Below are positions 8,853 to 17,908 of a stretch of 64,000 bases of DNA, piece by piece (positions within the stretch are counted from its first letter, which is position 1; each line of letters opens with the position of its first letter). The stretch is from Pontibacter silvestris (GTDB lineage Bacteria > Bacteroidota > Bacteroidia > Cytophagales > Hymenobacteraceae). Location of the stretch: positions 114,151 through 178,150 of the forward strand of contig NZ_JAJJWI010000001.1 of the NCBI RefSeq assembly GCF_020907275.1, given 5' to 3'. Both the position numbers and the translations under genes were made by a program. The notes under the pieces are model-generated. The model did not search any database, was not told where the DNA came from, and was given only the letters and a program-made list of their open reading frames with translations.

Positions 8853-9578
8853 CTAATTTAATATTACAGCACTGTTAGATAACTTGTCAGGTTTAGGGAT
8901 AAGATTTAAAATTGCCTGAAAGTCATCTTCATACTTTTGTTTGTTAACCTTAAAATAGAAGGCTCCCTTCTTAGAACTTTCTTTGTCCTTATCAGTCTGT
9001 TTGACTAACAGTCCTGTGGAAAGAAGCTTTCTGCTGAAATTGCGCTTGTCAAAAGTTGTATCGTAAAGTCCTTCGTATAGTGCCTGCAGCTGCGGTAGTG
9101 TAAACTTGTCTGGAAGCAGTTCGAACAAAACGGGATGAAGCGCAGCCTTATAACGAAGCCGGTGTTTAGCAGTTTCTACCATTTTTTCATGATCGAATAT
9201 AAGTTCCGGCATTTCTTTTACTGGAAACCACTCTGCATGAAATTCTTTGCTTAATTGTTTCTCATACTTTTGTATGTCAATTAAAGCAAAGTAAGTTACC
9301 GCAACCGTTCTTTCTACAGGATCTCGCTGCGGATCGCTGAAAACATGCAGCTGCTCCATATACACATTCTCTAAACCTGTGAGTTGCTTTAAAATGCGGT
9401 TGGCAGCCTCCTCTAACCTCTCTTCAGGTTGAAGAAATCCACCCATTAGACTCCATCTTTTCTTTTCGGGTGCAAATCCTCGTTGAATTAGCAGTAACTT
9501 ATAGTTTTCACCGTCAAAGCCAAATATTACGCAGTCTACAGCTACCAGTATCCTCGTCTGTCCTGAGTATTTCAGCAT
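8853..9578 (-). CDS. araR: Nudix-fold transcriptional regulator of arabinose genes (AraR, NrtR family)
   Basis: A 241-residue protein with an N-terminal Nudix-like domain (about 8-140) and a C-terminal winged-helix domain (about 150-225, KFTLPQLQALYEGL then RNFSRKLLSTGLL). Regulators with this architecture control arabinose genes in Bacteroides and sense L-arabinose. The Nudix box is degenerate: G47 and E53 remain and R61 is present, but the catalytic Glu positions are I62, Q65 and L66. It is therefore expected to bind ligand rather than hydrolyse nucleotides. It heads the leftward ara arm and faces a large inverted repeat, consistent with autoregulation. An active Nudix hydrolase is the less likely alternative. 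Confidence 0.85.
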   Translation of the reverse strand: MLKYSGQTRILVAVDCVIFGFDGENYKLLLIQRGFAPEKKRWSLMGGFLQPEERLEEAANRILKQLTGLENVYMEQLHVFSDPQRDPVERTVAVTYFALIDIQKYEKQLSKEFHAEWFPVKEMPELIFDHEKMVETAKHRLRYKAALHPVLFELLPDKFTLPQLQALYEGLYDTTFDKRNFSRKLLSTGLLVKQTDKDKESSKKGAFYFKVNKQKYEDDFQAILNLIPKPDKLSNSAVILN

Positions 9579-9646
9579 ATCTTAATTAGAAATTATAGGT
9601 TATACTTCTGTTTCTATATACTAGCAATATACAATAGCGTGTAAAG

Positions 9647-9668
9647 CAAAAGTATTAATACAAATATA
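9647..9668 (-). promoter_or_regulatory. Candidate -7 elements for araR
   Basis: Read leftward, 9647-9654 is TACTTTTG and 9661-9668 is TATATTTG, both full matches to the Bacteroidota -7 consensus TAnnTTTG. Neither has a clear TTG at the -33 distance. The inverted repeat at 9679-9736 starts just upstream, where a repressor would block polymerase. Confidence 0.4.
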
Positions 9669-9678
9669 ATATAATTGT

Positions 9679-9736
9679 TTAATTAACGCTTATTGATAAA
9701 ATGTTTTAGTTCCTTATGTCAATAAGCGTTAATTAA
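9679..9736. promoter_or_regulatory. 18-bp inverted repeat, probable AraR operator
   Basis: Arms TTAATTAACGCTTATTGA (9679-9696) and its exact reverse complement (9719-9736) are separated by 22 bp. The arm centres are about 40 bp apart, close to four helical turns. It is not next to a gene end and lacks a U-tract, so a terminator is unlikely. Its place upstream of araR and between the two ara arms makes a regulator binding site the best explanation (inference). Confidence 0.6.
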
Positions 9737-10155
9737 GTTTATGAAGGTTATATTTTATTTGTTAATACGATTAACCATATGGAAGACTAACTTCTGCTCG
9801 TTAAAATTGTATCACTTATCGGCCTGTTGTTCTTGCTATTTTAGAAGTAACAGACTAACACTATCAGTATAATTTATATTGATGCTGAAAAGATACAAAA
9901 TAAATTTAACAAACTACTGTTTGATAGTGGCAGATGCTTTATTATTTGTGAAATAAAGGTTAAAGTAACACTATTAACTTGATTATACGTACGAGGGTTA
10001 GGTTGATTTATAATGATTGACAAGTTATGCAACGTTTAGACCGATTTGCTCAGGAAGTGAAAAGTTTAGGCTGTCTTTTAGGTGTATATTGCAAGCTTTG
10101 AAATTGATTATTCTGGAGTAGGTGCTTTTTTTAAAAAAAAAATATCAACTAACAG

Positions 10156-10185
10156 TTGTATGTAGAAATGTTTTTTGTACCTTTA
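10156..10185 (+). promoter_or_regulatory. Candidate promoter for susC
   Basis: TTG at 10156-10158, a 19-nt spacer and TACCTTTA at 10178-10185 (7 of 8 to TAnnTTTG). This is the best match upstream of susC and would start transcription near 10192. Confidence 0.45.
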
Positions 10186-10372
10186 TAAATGTAATAAAAA
10201 CAGTTAAAGTTGCTTTTGCACCTTGATAACTTTAAATCCAAATAAAAAAATAGTTTTAAGAAAACTGAAAGGTGGGTTTGAAAGGAGTGAAAAAGCGAAA
10301 AGCTTTATTAAATGTGCTTCAAACAATATTAAATAAATAGTTAAATCTTAATGCATATACAAATACATATTT

Positions 10373-13300
10373 ATGAATCGAGAGTTGTTGCATTTTAAAT
10401 CCGCAGAATATATCCTTCTTAAAGGAAGAACTGTTTTGTTGACAGTATTGGGGGTGGTTGTAAGTTATGCCCCCTTGAAGGCTTATGATAATGTGGCTAA
10501 GGCAAGTGTGGTCACGTCAGTTGCCGAAAAAGGATTAATGATTTCTGGAAAGTTAAAAAGAGCTACTGTAACTGGAACAGTAACAGATGAGAATGGTGTG
10601 GGATTGCCCGGTGTGACCGTTGTTGTTAAGGGTACAACACAGGGCACAGCAACGGATATCAATGGTAGCTTTACATTGCCAGAGGTGGAAGATGGTGCTG
10701 TCCTTGTTTTCTCTTTTATTGGCTACGAAACACAGGAGGTGCCTGTGAATGGCCGCTCTTCAGTTGATGTGACGCTTGCCCCTGATGTAAAAGCATTGGA
10801 AGAGGTGGTAGTTGTTGGTTACGGTACACAAAGGAAGTCTGATATTACAGGGTCTGTGGCTGTGGTGGAACCAGAGGAGATGAAGAAATATGCTACTAAT
10901 GATGTGTCGCAATTATTGCAAGGGCGAGCATCTGGTGTTAACGTAACAAGTGATGGGCAGCCTGGTGCTGCGCCTAATGTCAGAATACGTGGTATAACTA
11001 CTTTTGGTGATAATACACCTTTGTATGTTGTTGATGGCGTGCCTGTAGCTACTGGTGTGCGAGATTTTAACCCAAACGATATTGAGTCTATTCAAGTGCT
11101 AAAAGATGCTTCAGCCGGAGCTATCTATGGTTCAAGAGCTGCTAATGGTGTTATTATCATTACTACGAAAAGAGGTAAGAAGAACACTCCTTTGCAGGTT
11201 AATTACAGTGGTTATTATGGTATAGATAAGGTTTGGCAGAGAATACCTGTTACAAACAGAGTTCAATATCAAATGCTGAATAACGAATCTCAGCTAAATG
11301 GTGGTGCTGCAATAGCCCCCGCCAATGACCCTAATTCTCCTTTGTTTATAGATGACATTGATACTGATTGGCAGGAAGAAGCTTTTAAAACAGGAACTAG
11401 GCAAAACCATACCATAAACTTTTCAGGAGGTGGCGAAAATACGTCATATAATGTTTCTTTAGACTACTTTGGTAATGATGGGGTGTTGAAAGGAAATGGC
11501 CCTACGTATGACCGCTATACAGTACGCGCAAACACAAATGGGCAAAAAGGGATATTTAGTTTTGGGGAGTCAATGTTTTATACACATTCACATGAAAACT
11601 CTCTGACATACAATACAACAGCCTTGACAGGTGGGCGGCCTCCACTAGTTATTGATATGTTGCTGGCTATACCAACTATGGGTGTTTATGATCCTAACAG
11701 AGAAGGTGGATTTGCAGGTACAACCAATGGGGTGGAAGAGGCCATTGTGCTAAACGTGGTAGGTGCTAACAGTTTGCTGGAAAACTGGGTTGATGTAGAC
11801 CGTACGTTTGCTAATGCATGGGGGCAGTTAGATTTGATAAACAAGAATGGACACAGCCTGAAATATAAGCTGAATCTAAGTTATGACCGTACCTTGACCC
11901 GGGATTATTCATTTCAGCCGGAGTTTGATTTGGGCTATTTCTTTAGACAGTCTACTGCTCGTCTAGATGATAATACCAGGATATACAGCATGGGGCTGGT
12001 TGAGAACACTCTGAACTACGAAAAAACATTTGATAAACACTCCTTAGCTGTTTTAATAGGGCAGATGTACCAGGTTAACAGTTATAATATCCGCTACGGA
12101 CATGCTGAAGGCTTTTCTAAACCATATTATCCTGTTTTAGCCAACGGACGAAGTCAGACTGTTGGATCATATGATACTGAAAATACAATAGCTTCTTTTC
12201 TGGGAAGAGTAAACTACAGTTATGATGATAGGTATTTAATAACTGCTACCATGCGAAGAGACGGCTCTTCTAGGTTTGCGCCTACCAATAGATTTGGTTA
12301 CTTCCCTTCTGTTGCTTTAGGATGGAAACTTTCAAATGAGAAGTTTCTTAATCTTCCAGATGCAATCTCTGACTTAAAATTAAGAGGAAGTTACGGCTCA
12401 TTAGGTAATCAGAACATCGGAGACTATTTGTACACACCTTATTTGAATTCCAATATTCTCTACAATTTTGGTGGACAAGTTGTAGCAGGTGGTTTGCAGA
12501 CAAACCTGGTTTCTCAAGATATAAAATGGGAAACAAGAACTACAGCCAACATTGGTTTAGATGCTGCTTTACTTAATGGTATGTTCGATTTTACAGCTGA
12601 ATACTATAGTAGCAAGTCAACTGACATTCTGGTAGGTGTTCCTATTCCTTCTAGTACTGGCTCAGTCAATACAGCTCCTATTGTAAACTCAGGTAGTTTA
12701 AGAAACTCTGGCTTTGAGTTTACTGCTACTTATCATAAAACCGAAGGAGAGTTTACCTTTGATATTTCTGCAAACGGTACAACAGTGAAAAACAAGGTTT
12801 TAGCCTTAGGTGGGAATAATGAGCCAATTTATGGTACTGGTTCCAGAACAGAGGTAGGAAGAGAAATTGGGGAACATTATGGTTACGTAACAGAGGGTAT
12901 TTTCCAGTCAGAGGATGAGATTGCTAATCATGCTTTTCAAAGTGCTGCTACTTCGCCAGGTGATCTTATATTTAAAGACTTGAATGAGGATGGAGTAATC
13001 AATGCTGAAGATAGAACATACCTAGGGAGCGCAATACCTGACTTCACTTATGGTCTCAACTTTAGTGCAGCCTATAAGAACTTCGATTTAACAATTTTTG
13101 GATCGGGTGCGACAGGTTACTTGATTAACAGCAGACAGTACAGATCTTTGATGCACACCTCAGACTATATGAACTATCATGAGGATGCTCTTGATAGATG
13201 GACTCCTACCAATACAAATACAGATGTACCAAGGCTAGTGGCTGGAGATCCTAATGACAATGGTCGTGACTCAGATCGAGAAGGATGGCTGCAGAGTGGA

Positions 13301-13528
13301 AACTATCTTCGAATTAATACAGTTTCTCTTGGGTATAACTTACCTACAGGGCTTATCAAGCACATCAATAATGTAAGAGTATACGCTACAGCTCAAAACC
13401 TCTACACTTTCCAGGCCTACAAAGGATATAATCCTGATTTTACTTCAGGAGTTTTCAATCCTGGGTATGATAACGGATCATATCCTAGACCAAGAACATT
13501 TATGTTAGGCGTGCAGGTTGGTTTTTAG
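10373..13528 (+). CDS. SusC/RagA-type TonB-dependent outer-membrane transporter
   Basis: A 1051-residue outer-membrane importer for oligosaccharides, here probably arabino-oligosaccharides. An N-terminal extension and signal sequence is followed by a carboxypeptidase-regulatory-like domain (about 62-140, VTGTVTDENGVGLPGVTVVV), the TonB-box region LEEVVVVGYGTQ (about 143-154), the plug domain with the SusC motif ADYGSRAA-like AIYGSRAANGVI and a long beta-barrel. The C-terminus ends in an aromatic residue (MLGVQVGF), as usual for barrels. It is followed after 24 nt by susD, its obligate partner. Divergence from araR and the enzymes downstream place it in the arabinan regulon. Confidence 0.96.
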   Translation: MNRELLHFKSAEYILLKGRTVLLTVLGVVVSYAPLKAYDNVAKASVVTSVAEKGLMISGKLKRATVTGTVTDENGVGLPGVTVVVKGTTQGTATDINGSFTLPEVEDGAVLVFSFIGYETQEVPVNGRSSVDVTLAPDVKALEEVVVVGYGTQRKSDITGSVAVVEPEEMKKYATNDVSQLLQGRASGVNVTSDGQPGAAPNVRIRGITTFGDNTPLYVVDGVPVATGVRDFNPNDIESIQVLKDASAGAIYGSRAANGVIIITTKRGKKNTPLQVNYSGYYGIDKVWQRIPVTNRVQYQMLNNESQLNGGAAIAPANDPNSPLFIDDIDTDWQEEAFKTGTRQNHTINFSGGGENTSYNVSLDYFGNDGVLKGNGPTYDRYTVRANTNGQKGIFSFGESMFYTHSHENSLTYNTTALTGGRPPLVIDMLLAIPTMGVYDPNREGGFAGTTNGVEEAIVLNVVGANSLLENWVDVDRTFANAWGQLDLINKNGHSLKYKLNLSYDRTLTRDYSFQPEFDLGYFFRQSTARLDDNTRIYSMGLVENTLNYEKTFDKHSLAVLIGQMYQVNSYNIRYGHAEGFSKPYYPVLANGRSQTVGSYDTENTIASFLGRVNYSYDDRYLITATMRRDGSSRFAPTNRFGYFPSVALGWKLSNEKFLNLPDAISDLKLRGSYGSLGNQNIGDYLYTPYLNSNILYNFGGQVVAGGLQTNLVSQDIKWETRTTANIGLDAALLNGMFDFTAEYYSSKSTDILVGVPIPSSTGSVNTAPIVNSGSLRNSGFEFTATYHKTEGEFTFDISANGTTVKNKVLALGGNNEPIYGTGSRTEVGREIGEHYGYVTEGIFQSEDEIANHAFQSAATSPGDLIFKDLNEDGVINAEDRTYLGSAIPDFTYGLNFSAAYKNFDLTIFGSGATGYLINSRQYRSLMHTSDYMNYHEDALDRWTPTNTNTDVPRLVAGDPNDNGRDSDREGWLQSGNYLRINTVSLGYNLPTGLIKHINNVRVYATAQNLYTFQAYKGYNPDFTSGVFNPGYDNGSYPRPRTFMLGVQVGF

Positions 13529-13567
13529 GCATTAAGGAGTTGTATAAAGTTTATGAATGTACAAATC

Positions 13568-15151
13568 ATGAAAAAGATAAAATATTATTTCTCATTTTTA
13601 TTGCTGGCTTTAGTTGGTTGCGATGATAAATTGGATATCGTGAACCCTAATACGCAAATAATAGCAGATTATTGGCAGACACAGGATCAGGCTCAGGCTG
13701 GCGTAAATGCTATTTACAATAGCCTGATTCTGGATGGTACCTACATGAGGATGTTTCCTACATTAACAGACACACGTGGTGATGATATAACAGGAGATAC
13801 GCCTTGGTTGGATATAGCGCAGGTAGGTAATTTTACCATTCCTACTACATCAGGCCCGGTTCAATGGATTTGGGGAGCCAAATACCAGTTGATATGGCGC
13901 GCAAACCAAGTTTTGGATAATGTACCTGCTATTGAAATGGATGAGGCATTAAAAAACAGGATACTTGGACAGGCTTATTTTTTGCGTGGATTAGCATATT
14001 TTAACTTAGCCAATACTTATAAAGTAGTTCCTGTTGTTACTACAGCACAAACAGTAATATCAGATGATGAAGCTGTGCAGGTCGAAACTTATCCGGCAAC
14101 AGCAACAGAGGAAGAGTTGTGGAATCAGATATTTTCTGATTTTCAAATGGCTAAAGAGTTGCTGCCTATATCTTATGATAATGTAAGTGGGCCAGATCAG
14201 GGGCAGAAAGGACGTGCTACTAAAGGAGCTGCTACAGGTATGTTAGGTAAAGCTTACTTATACAGACAGCAGTGGCAAAATGCAGCTGACCAGTTTGAAC
14301 AGTTCTTTACCGGTGACTTGCAAGGTAGGTACAGCTTAGTAGAAGACTATCGTGATAATTTTAAGCCAACGAACGAAAATAATTTTGAGTCATTATTTGA
14401 AGTCCAATTTGGGTCGGTAGAAGAGGTGGGTGGTTCAACCAGAAATTATGGTGGAGATCCTAACTCTACCTGGCAACAGGTGTCATCACAAGGCTATACT
14501 TATGCTATGGAAGGATACGGTTATTCAGACGTTTTACCTACCAGGTGGATTTACAATGAGTTTAAGGAAGAAAAAACAGTCAATGGTAATAGCGATCCTC
14601 GTCTGTTGGAGACAATTGCTTCTTATGAGCCAGAAGATAATTCAACAACAGTATATGGTGGTACACCTTGGCCATTTGCTGAAGATAGAATCTTCCCTAG
14701 AAAGTACACTCATGACGGTATTCCCGGATGGACAGATGAGGGGGGGATTGAAAACTCAGGTATCAACTACAGAGTGCTACGCTTTGCCGATATTCTGTTA
14801 ATGTATGCTGAGGCTTTAAATGAATTAGGCCAAACATCAGAGGCTTATCAATACATTCAGCAGGTAAGAGACAGGGCGAACCTGCCTGACCTGGCAACTA
14901 CAAAACCCGTAATGGGACAGCAAGAAATGCGTGATCAGCTTGCACATGAGCGGGCTTTAGAGTTTGCTATTGAGGGACAGCGCATCAATGATATAATTCG
15001 TTGGGGCTGGTTGTATGATCCTGAGAAGTTAGCAATGCTTAAGCAGCACGATGCTGATTTTAACACCTGGACACCTGGAAATGAGTATTTGCCAATTCCA
15101 CAGACGGAACTTGATGTAAACCCCAACTTAGCTACCAATCCAGCTAATTAA
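13568..15151 (+). CDS. SusD/RagB-type glycan-binding surface lipoprotein
   Basis: Lid protein that binds glycans at the cell surface and works with SusC. The frame opens at ATG 13553, but ATG 13568 gives a compact lipoprotein signal (KKIKYYFSFLLLALVGC) with Cys at residue 18. The residues after Cys (DDK) are acidic, fitting the lipoprotein export signal for surface display in Bacteroidota. The N-terminal SusD-like region holds TPR-type helices (RILGQAYFLRGLAYFNLA), and the C-terminal RagB region includes NYRVLRFADILLMYAEALNE and the ERALEFAIEGQRINDIIRW motif. Length is typical. Specificity for arabinan oligosaccharides is inferred from neighbours. Confidence 0.95.
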   Translation: MKKIKYYFSFLLLALVGCDDKLDIVNPNTQIIADYWQTQDQAQAGVNAIYNSLILDGTYMRMFPTLTDTRGDDITGDTPWLDIAQVGNFTIPTTSGPVQWIWGAKYQLIWRANQVLDNVPAIEMDEALKNRILGQAYFLRGLAYFNLANTYKVVPVVTTAQTVISDDEAVQVETYPATATEEELWNQIFSDFQMAKELLPISYDNVSGPDQGQKGRATKGAATGMLGKAYLYRQQWQNAADQFEQFFTGDLQGRYSLVEDYRDNFKPTNENNFESLFEVQFGSVEEVGGSTRNYGGDPNSTWQQVSSQGYTYAMEGYGYSDVLPTRWIYNEFKEEKTVNGNSDPRLLETIASYEPEDNSTTVYGGTPWPFAEDRIFPRKYTHDGIPGWTDEGGIENSGINYRVLRFADILLMYAEALNELGQTSEAYQYIQQVRDRANLPDLATTKPVMGQQEMRDQLAHERALEFAIEGQRINDIIRWGWLYDPEKLAMLKQHDADFNTWTPGNEYLPIPQTELDVNPNLATNPAN

Positions 15152-15221
15152 TATTCCAGTATTGCTGAAGATTTATTTAAAAGTGTAATCTCAGTTAATT
15201 AGAACAGAACCAGGTATCATT

Positions 15222-16703
15222 ATGAAGAACATCTTAATTAAAAGGGCTCTGGGATTGATCATGCTGACAACAGTTTTTCTTGGCGCATGTCAGAAAGATG
15301 ATGAAACGGTAGCAGAAATTGATCCTGACTCTTCAACAGAGCAACCTTTTGATATAGATGCTTTAAGTGATACCTATAGAGACATAGCTGCAAGCTCGCT
15401 CTACAAAAAGTGGGGGCCATACAACACGCATGACCCTTCTGTTATAAAAGATGGAGAATGGTTTTACAGCTATAGTACTGATGTTGCTTATGGCGCCATC
15501 CCTCGTGTAGGTATTATGGTGCGCAAGTCAAAAGACCTTGTAAACTGGCAGTTTTTAGATTGGGCTTTGAATGGGTTGCCGGCCATGGGGGTAGATTATG
15601 TTACTTCTAATGGAGCAACTCCTACACAGGGTTTGTGGGCACCTTACATTATGAAAGTCGGGAGTGAGTTTAGACTTTATTATTCACTGGCACCTACTGA
15701 GGAACGTACCAGTGCCATAGGTCTGCTCACTTCCAACTCACCTGAAGGGCCATGGGTGGAAAAAGGCTTGGCTGTAACTTCTGTAAACGAAGGCCCTGGT
15801 ACAAATGCAATTGATCCGTCTGTGGTCGTAACCCCGTCTGGTGAACATTGGATGGTATATGGTTCCTCCTGGGATGGTTTGTTTGTACTTCAGCTAAATC
15901 CTGCTACTGGTCTTGCTTTACAATCGGGTGATAAAGGTACCCGCATTGCCAGAAGAGGGTGGACAGGTGGAATGGTGAATGGAAATTTAGAGGGACCAGA
16001 AATCATTTATAATTCTGCGACAAACAAGTACTACTTGTTTGTCGCTTATGACTGGCTCTCTACCAAATATAATGTAAGAGTTTTTCGTTCAGACAATCCA
16101 AATGGCCCTTTCTTAGATTGGAATGGAGTAGATGTGGATAATCTTGCTGATAATGGCCCCATGATTTTGTCTCCTTACAAGTTTATGAATCATGGAGGCT
16201 GGCAAGGAGTGTCTCATTGTGCTGTTTTTCAAGATAATGGCCAGTATTTTATGGCGCATCAGGGAAGACCAACTGTAGACCCTGCTTTTATGGTGATGCA
16301 CGTGCGTAAAATTTTCTGGACCCCGGATGGGTGGCCTATGGTTTCTCCTGAACGTTATGCTAATGTAGAACAAACGCCTGTTTCCACAGAAGAAATAGCA
16401 GGAGATTACGAACAAATTGTTCTATGGCAGCCTGTTATACCTGGTTTTGGTAATGAGCAGATTGATCCAAACCTTTCTATCGCAAGTATCACCATCTTGA
16501 ATTCTAATGGGACTATTAATAACGATCCTAACAATACTTGGACATATGAAGCTCCTTGGTTGGAATTGAGATGGGGTGGAGTGTATCTAGATAAATTGTA
16601 TGTATCTAGGGCACGCGATTGGGAGAATAAGATACCCTCTACCATTGCAATGACAGGTTTTAATGGTGAAGGCACCGCTATCTGGCTTAAAAAAGTAGAG
16701 TAA
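15222..16703 (+). CDS. Surface lipoprotein GH43 endo-1,5-alpha-L-arabinanase
   Basis: Predicted to cut the alpha-1,5 backbone of arabinan outside the cell. The lipobox LGAC puts the lipidated Cys at residue 23, followed by QKDDE, which matches the described Bacteroidota surface-export signal. The five-bladed GH43 propeller spans about 65-380: base D71 in THDPSV, pKa-modulating D198 in NAIDPSV and acid E257 in LEGPEI. Residues about 390-493 form the extra C-terminal domain seen in Abn2-like endo-arabinanases. It is the first enzyme after susCD (70-nt gap) and is followed by a strong hairpin. Endo rather than exo action is inferred from architecture. Confidence 0.88.
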   Translation: MKNILIKRALGLIMLTTVFLGACQKDDETVAEIDPDSSTEQPFDIDALSDTYRDIAASSLYKKWGPYNTHDPSVIKDGEWFYSYSTDVAYGAIPRVGIMVRKSKDLVNWQFLDWALNGLPAMGVDYVTSNGATPTQGLWAPYIMKVGSEFRLYYSLAPTEERTSAIGLLTSNSPEGPWVEKGLAVTSVNEGPGTNAIDPSVVVTPSGEHWMVYGSSWDGLFVLQLNPATGLALQSGDKGTRIARRGWTGGMVNGNLEGPEIIYNSATNKYYLFVAYDWLSTKYNVRVFRSDNPNGPFLDWNGVDVDNLADNGPMILSPYKFMNHGGWQGVSHCAVFQDNGQYFMAHQGRPTVDPAFMVMHVRKIFWTPDGWPMVSPERYANVEQTPVSTEEIAGDYEQIVLWQPVIPGFGNEQIDPNLSIASITILNSNGTINNDPNNTWTYEAPWLELRWGGVYLDKLYVSRARDWENKIPSTIAMTGFNGEGTAIWLKKVE

Positions 16704-16714
16704 CATCTAATTAC

Positions 16715-16754
16715 AGGCCTGGTTATTGTTCTCTTCAGGATAATAACCAGGCCT
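16715..16754 (+). terminator. Hairpin terminator after the surface arabinanase
   Basis: A 13-bp perfect stem (16715-16727 and 16742-16754) with a 14-nt loop, 12 nt after the stop codon and followed by CTTTAGTTT. It may partly uncouple susC-susD-arabinanase from the enzymes downstream. Confidence 0.6.
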
Positions 16755-16823
16755 CTTTAGTTTGTGCCATTTGTTTAATATAAGTAGCTGCATCCAGAGT
16801 AGTATTAAATTCTAGACAACATA

Positions 16824-17852
16824 ATGCGTATCAAATTGATCAATAATCACAGAAAGTCATCAACAGGTGTAATTGCAGGCTTATTGTTTGCAGCAGGTGT
16901 ACTTGGTGTTTCTCCTGCAATGGCAAGTAAAACAATAATAAACCCTGCTGATACCACAGTTAAAGCTAACAGCAACCCAATTATTACACATAAATACACC
17001 GCTGATCCGGCGGCTATAGTGCATAAAGACAAAGTGTATTTATATGCCGGTCATGACGAGGCTCCTGCCAGACGCGAAGGGTATGTAATGAATGAGTGGC
17101 TGGTGTTTTCTTCTCCGGATATGGTAAACTGGACAGAACATGCTGTGCCGTTGGCTCCAAAAGACTTTGCCTGGTCCAGTGGCGATGCTTGGGCTTCGCA
17201 TGTGGTGGAGCGAAACGGTAAGTTTTACTGGTATGCTACTGTTACCCATAAAGACATTCCTGGAAAGGCAGTTGGTGTAGCAGTTTCTGATAGCCCTACA
17301 GGACCTTTCAAAGATGCTCGTGGTTCAGCCTTGATCACCAACGACATGACCACCGATGTTGATATTAGCTGGGATGATATAGATCCGGCTGTATTTATTG
17401 ATGATGATGGACAGGCATACATTTTCTGGGGGAATACTGTGTGCCATTATGCTAAATTAAAGGATAACATGACAGAACTTGACGGGCCAATTAAAACAAT
17501 CAAGTTGCCTAACTTTACTGAGGCGCCATGGGTGCACAAGCACAAAGGAAAGTATTATCTGTCTTACGCGTACCAGTTCCCTGAGAAAACTGCTTATGCA
17601 ATGAGCCGCAGTATTGAAGGGCCTTGGGAATATAAAGGAATTTTAAACGAGCTCGCCGGAAACTCTAATACAAATCATCAAGCAATTATTGATTTTAAGG
17701 GTAACTCATACTTTATCTATCATAACGGTGGTATTCAACCAGATGGCGGCAGTTTTAGAAGATCCGTTTGTATCGATCGGCTGTATTATAATAAAGACGG
17801 TTCTATGAAGCGTGTTGTTATGACGACTGAAGGTATAAAGCCTGCAAAATAA
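16824..17852 (+). CDS. Secreted GH43 glycosidase (arabinofuranosidase/xylosidase type)
   Basis: A 342-residue, single-domain GH43 enzyme with a Sec signal peptide ending near AMAS (residue 35), so probably periplasmic. The catalytic triad is visible as D61 in TADPAAIV, D187 in DIDPAVF and E233 in FTEAPWV. The C-terminal part (NTNHQAIIDFKGNSYFIYHN) is characteristic of exo-acting GH43 members that remove terminal arabinose or xylose. I cannot assign the subfamily by eye. Within this locus, trimming of imported arabino-oligosaccharides is the most likely job. It is bordered by hairpins on both sides. Confidence 0.88.
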   Translation: MRIKLINNHRKSSTGVIAGLLFAAGVLGVSPAMASKTIINPADTTVKANSNPIITHKYTADPAAIVHKDKVYLYAGHDEAPARREGYVMNEWLVFSSPDMVNWTEHAVPLAPKDFAWSSGDAWASHVVERNGKFYWYATVTHKDIPGKAVGVAVSDSPTGPFKDARGSALITNDMTTDVDISWDDIDPAVFIDDDGQAYIFWGNTVCHYAKLKDNMTELDGPIKTIKLPNFTEAPWVHKHKGKYYLSYAYQFPEKTAYAMSRSIEGPWEYKGILNELAGNSNTNHQAIIDFKGNSYFIYHNGGIQPDGGSFRRSVCIDRLYYNKDGSMKRVVMTTEGIKPAK

Positions 17853-17864
17853 TTTTCCTGCCAA

Positions 17865-17908
17865 ACTATTCTGTTCAATATGCTACCACAAATATTGAAC
17901 AGAATAGT
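17865..17908 (+). terminator. Hairpin after GH43 gene, 17-bp stem
   Basis: Perfect arms at 17865-17881 and 17892-17908 with a 10-nt loop, 13 nt after the stop codon. There is no marked U-tract, so it may stabilise the 3-prime end of the mRNA or terminate weakly. Confidence 0.55.

Larger units (their letters stand above)
9579..10372. other. Regulatory intergenic region between araR and susC
   Basis: A 794-bp non-coding divergent region. It contains two perfect TAnnTTTG-type -7 elements for leftward transcription (9647-9654 and 9661-9668), an 18-bp perfect inverted repeat (9679-9736), a short palindrome GTTAAT-ACG-ATTAAC (9761-9775), a 21-bp near-perfect palindrome centred on 9873 (9863-9883, one mismatched pair), a T7/A11 tract near 10127-10143, and a rightward promoter candidate at 10156-10185. 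The remainder is AT-rich without recognised elements; the susC leader would be about 180 nt. Confidence 0.6.

Noticed and set aside
8853..9578. An active Nudix hydrolase (ADP-ribose or similar pyrophosphatase)
   Set aside because: The catalytic Glu positions of the Nudix box are Ile, Gln and Leu, and a winged-helix domain follows.
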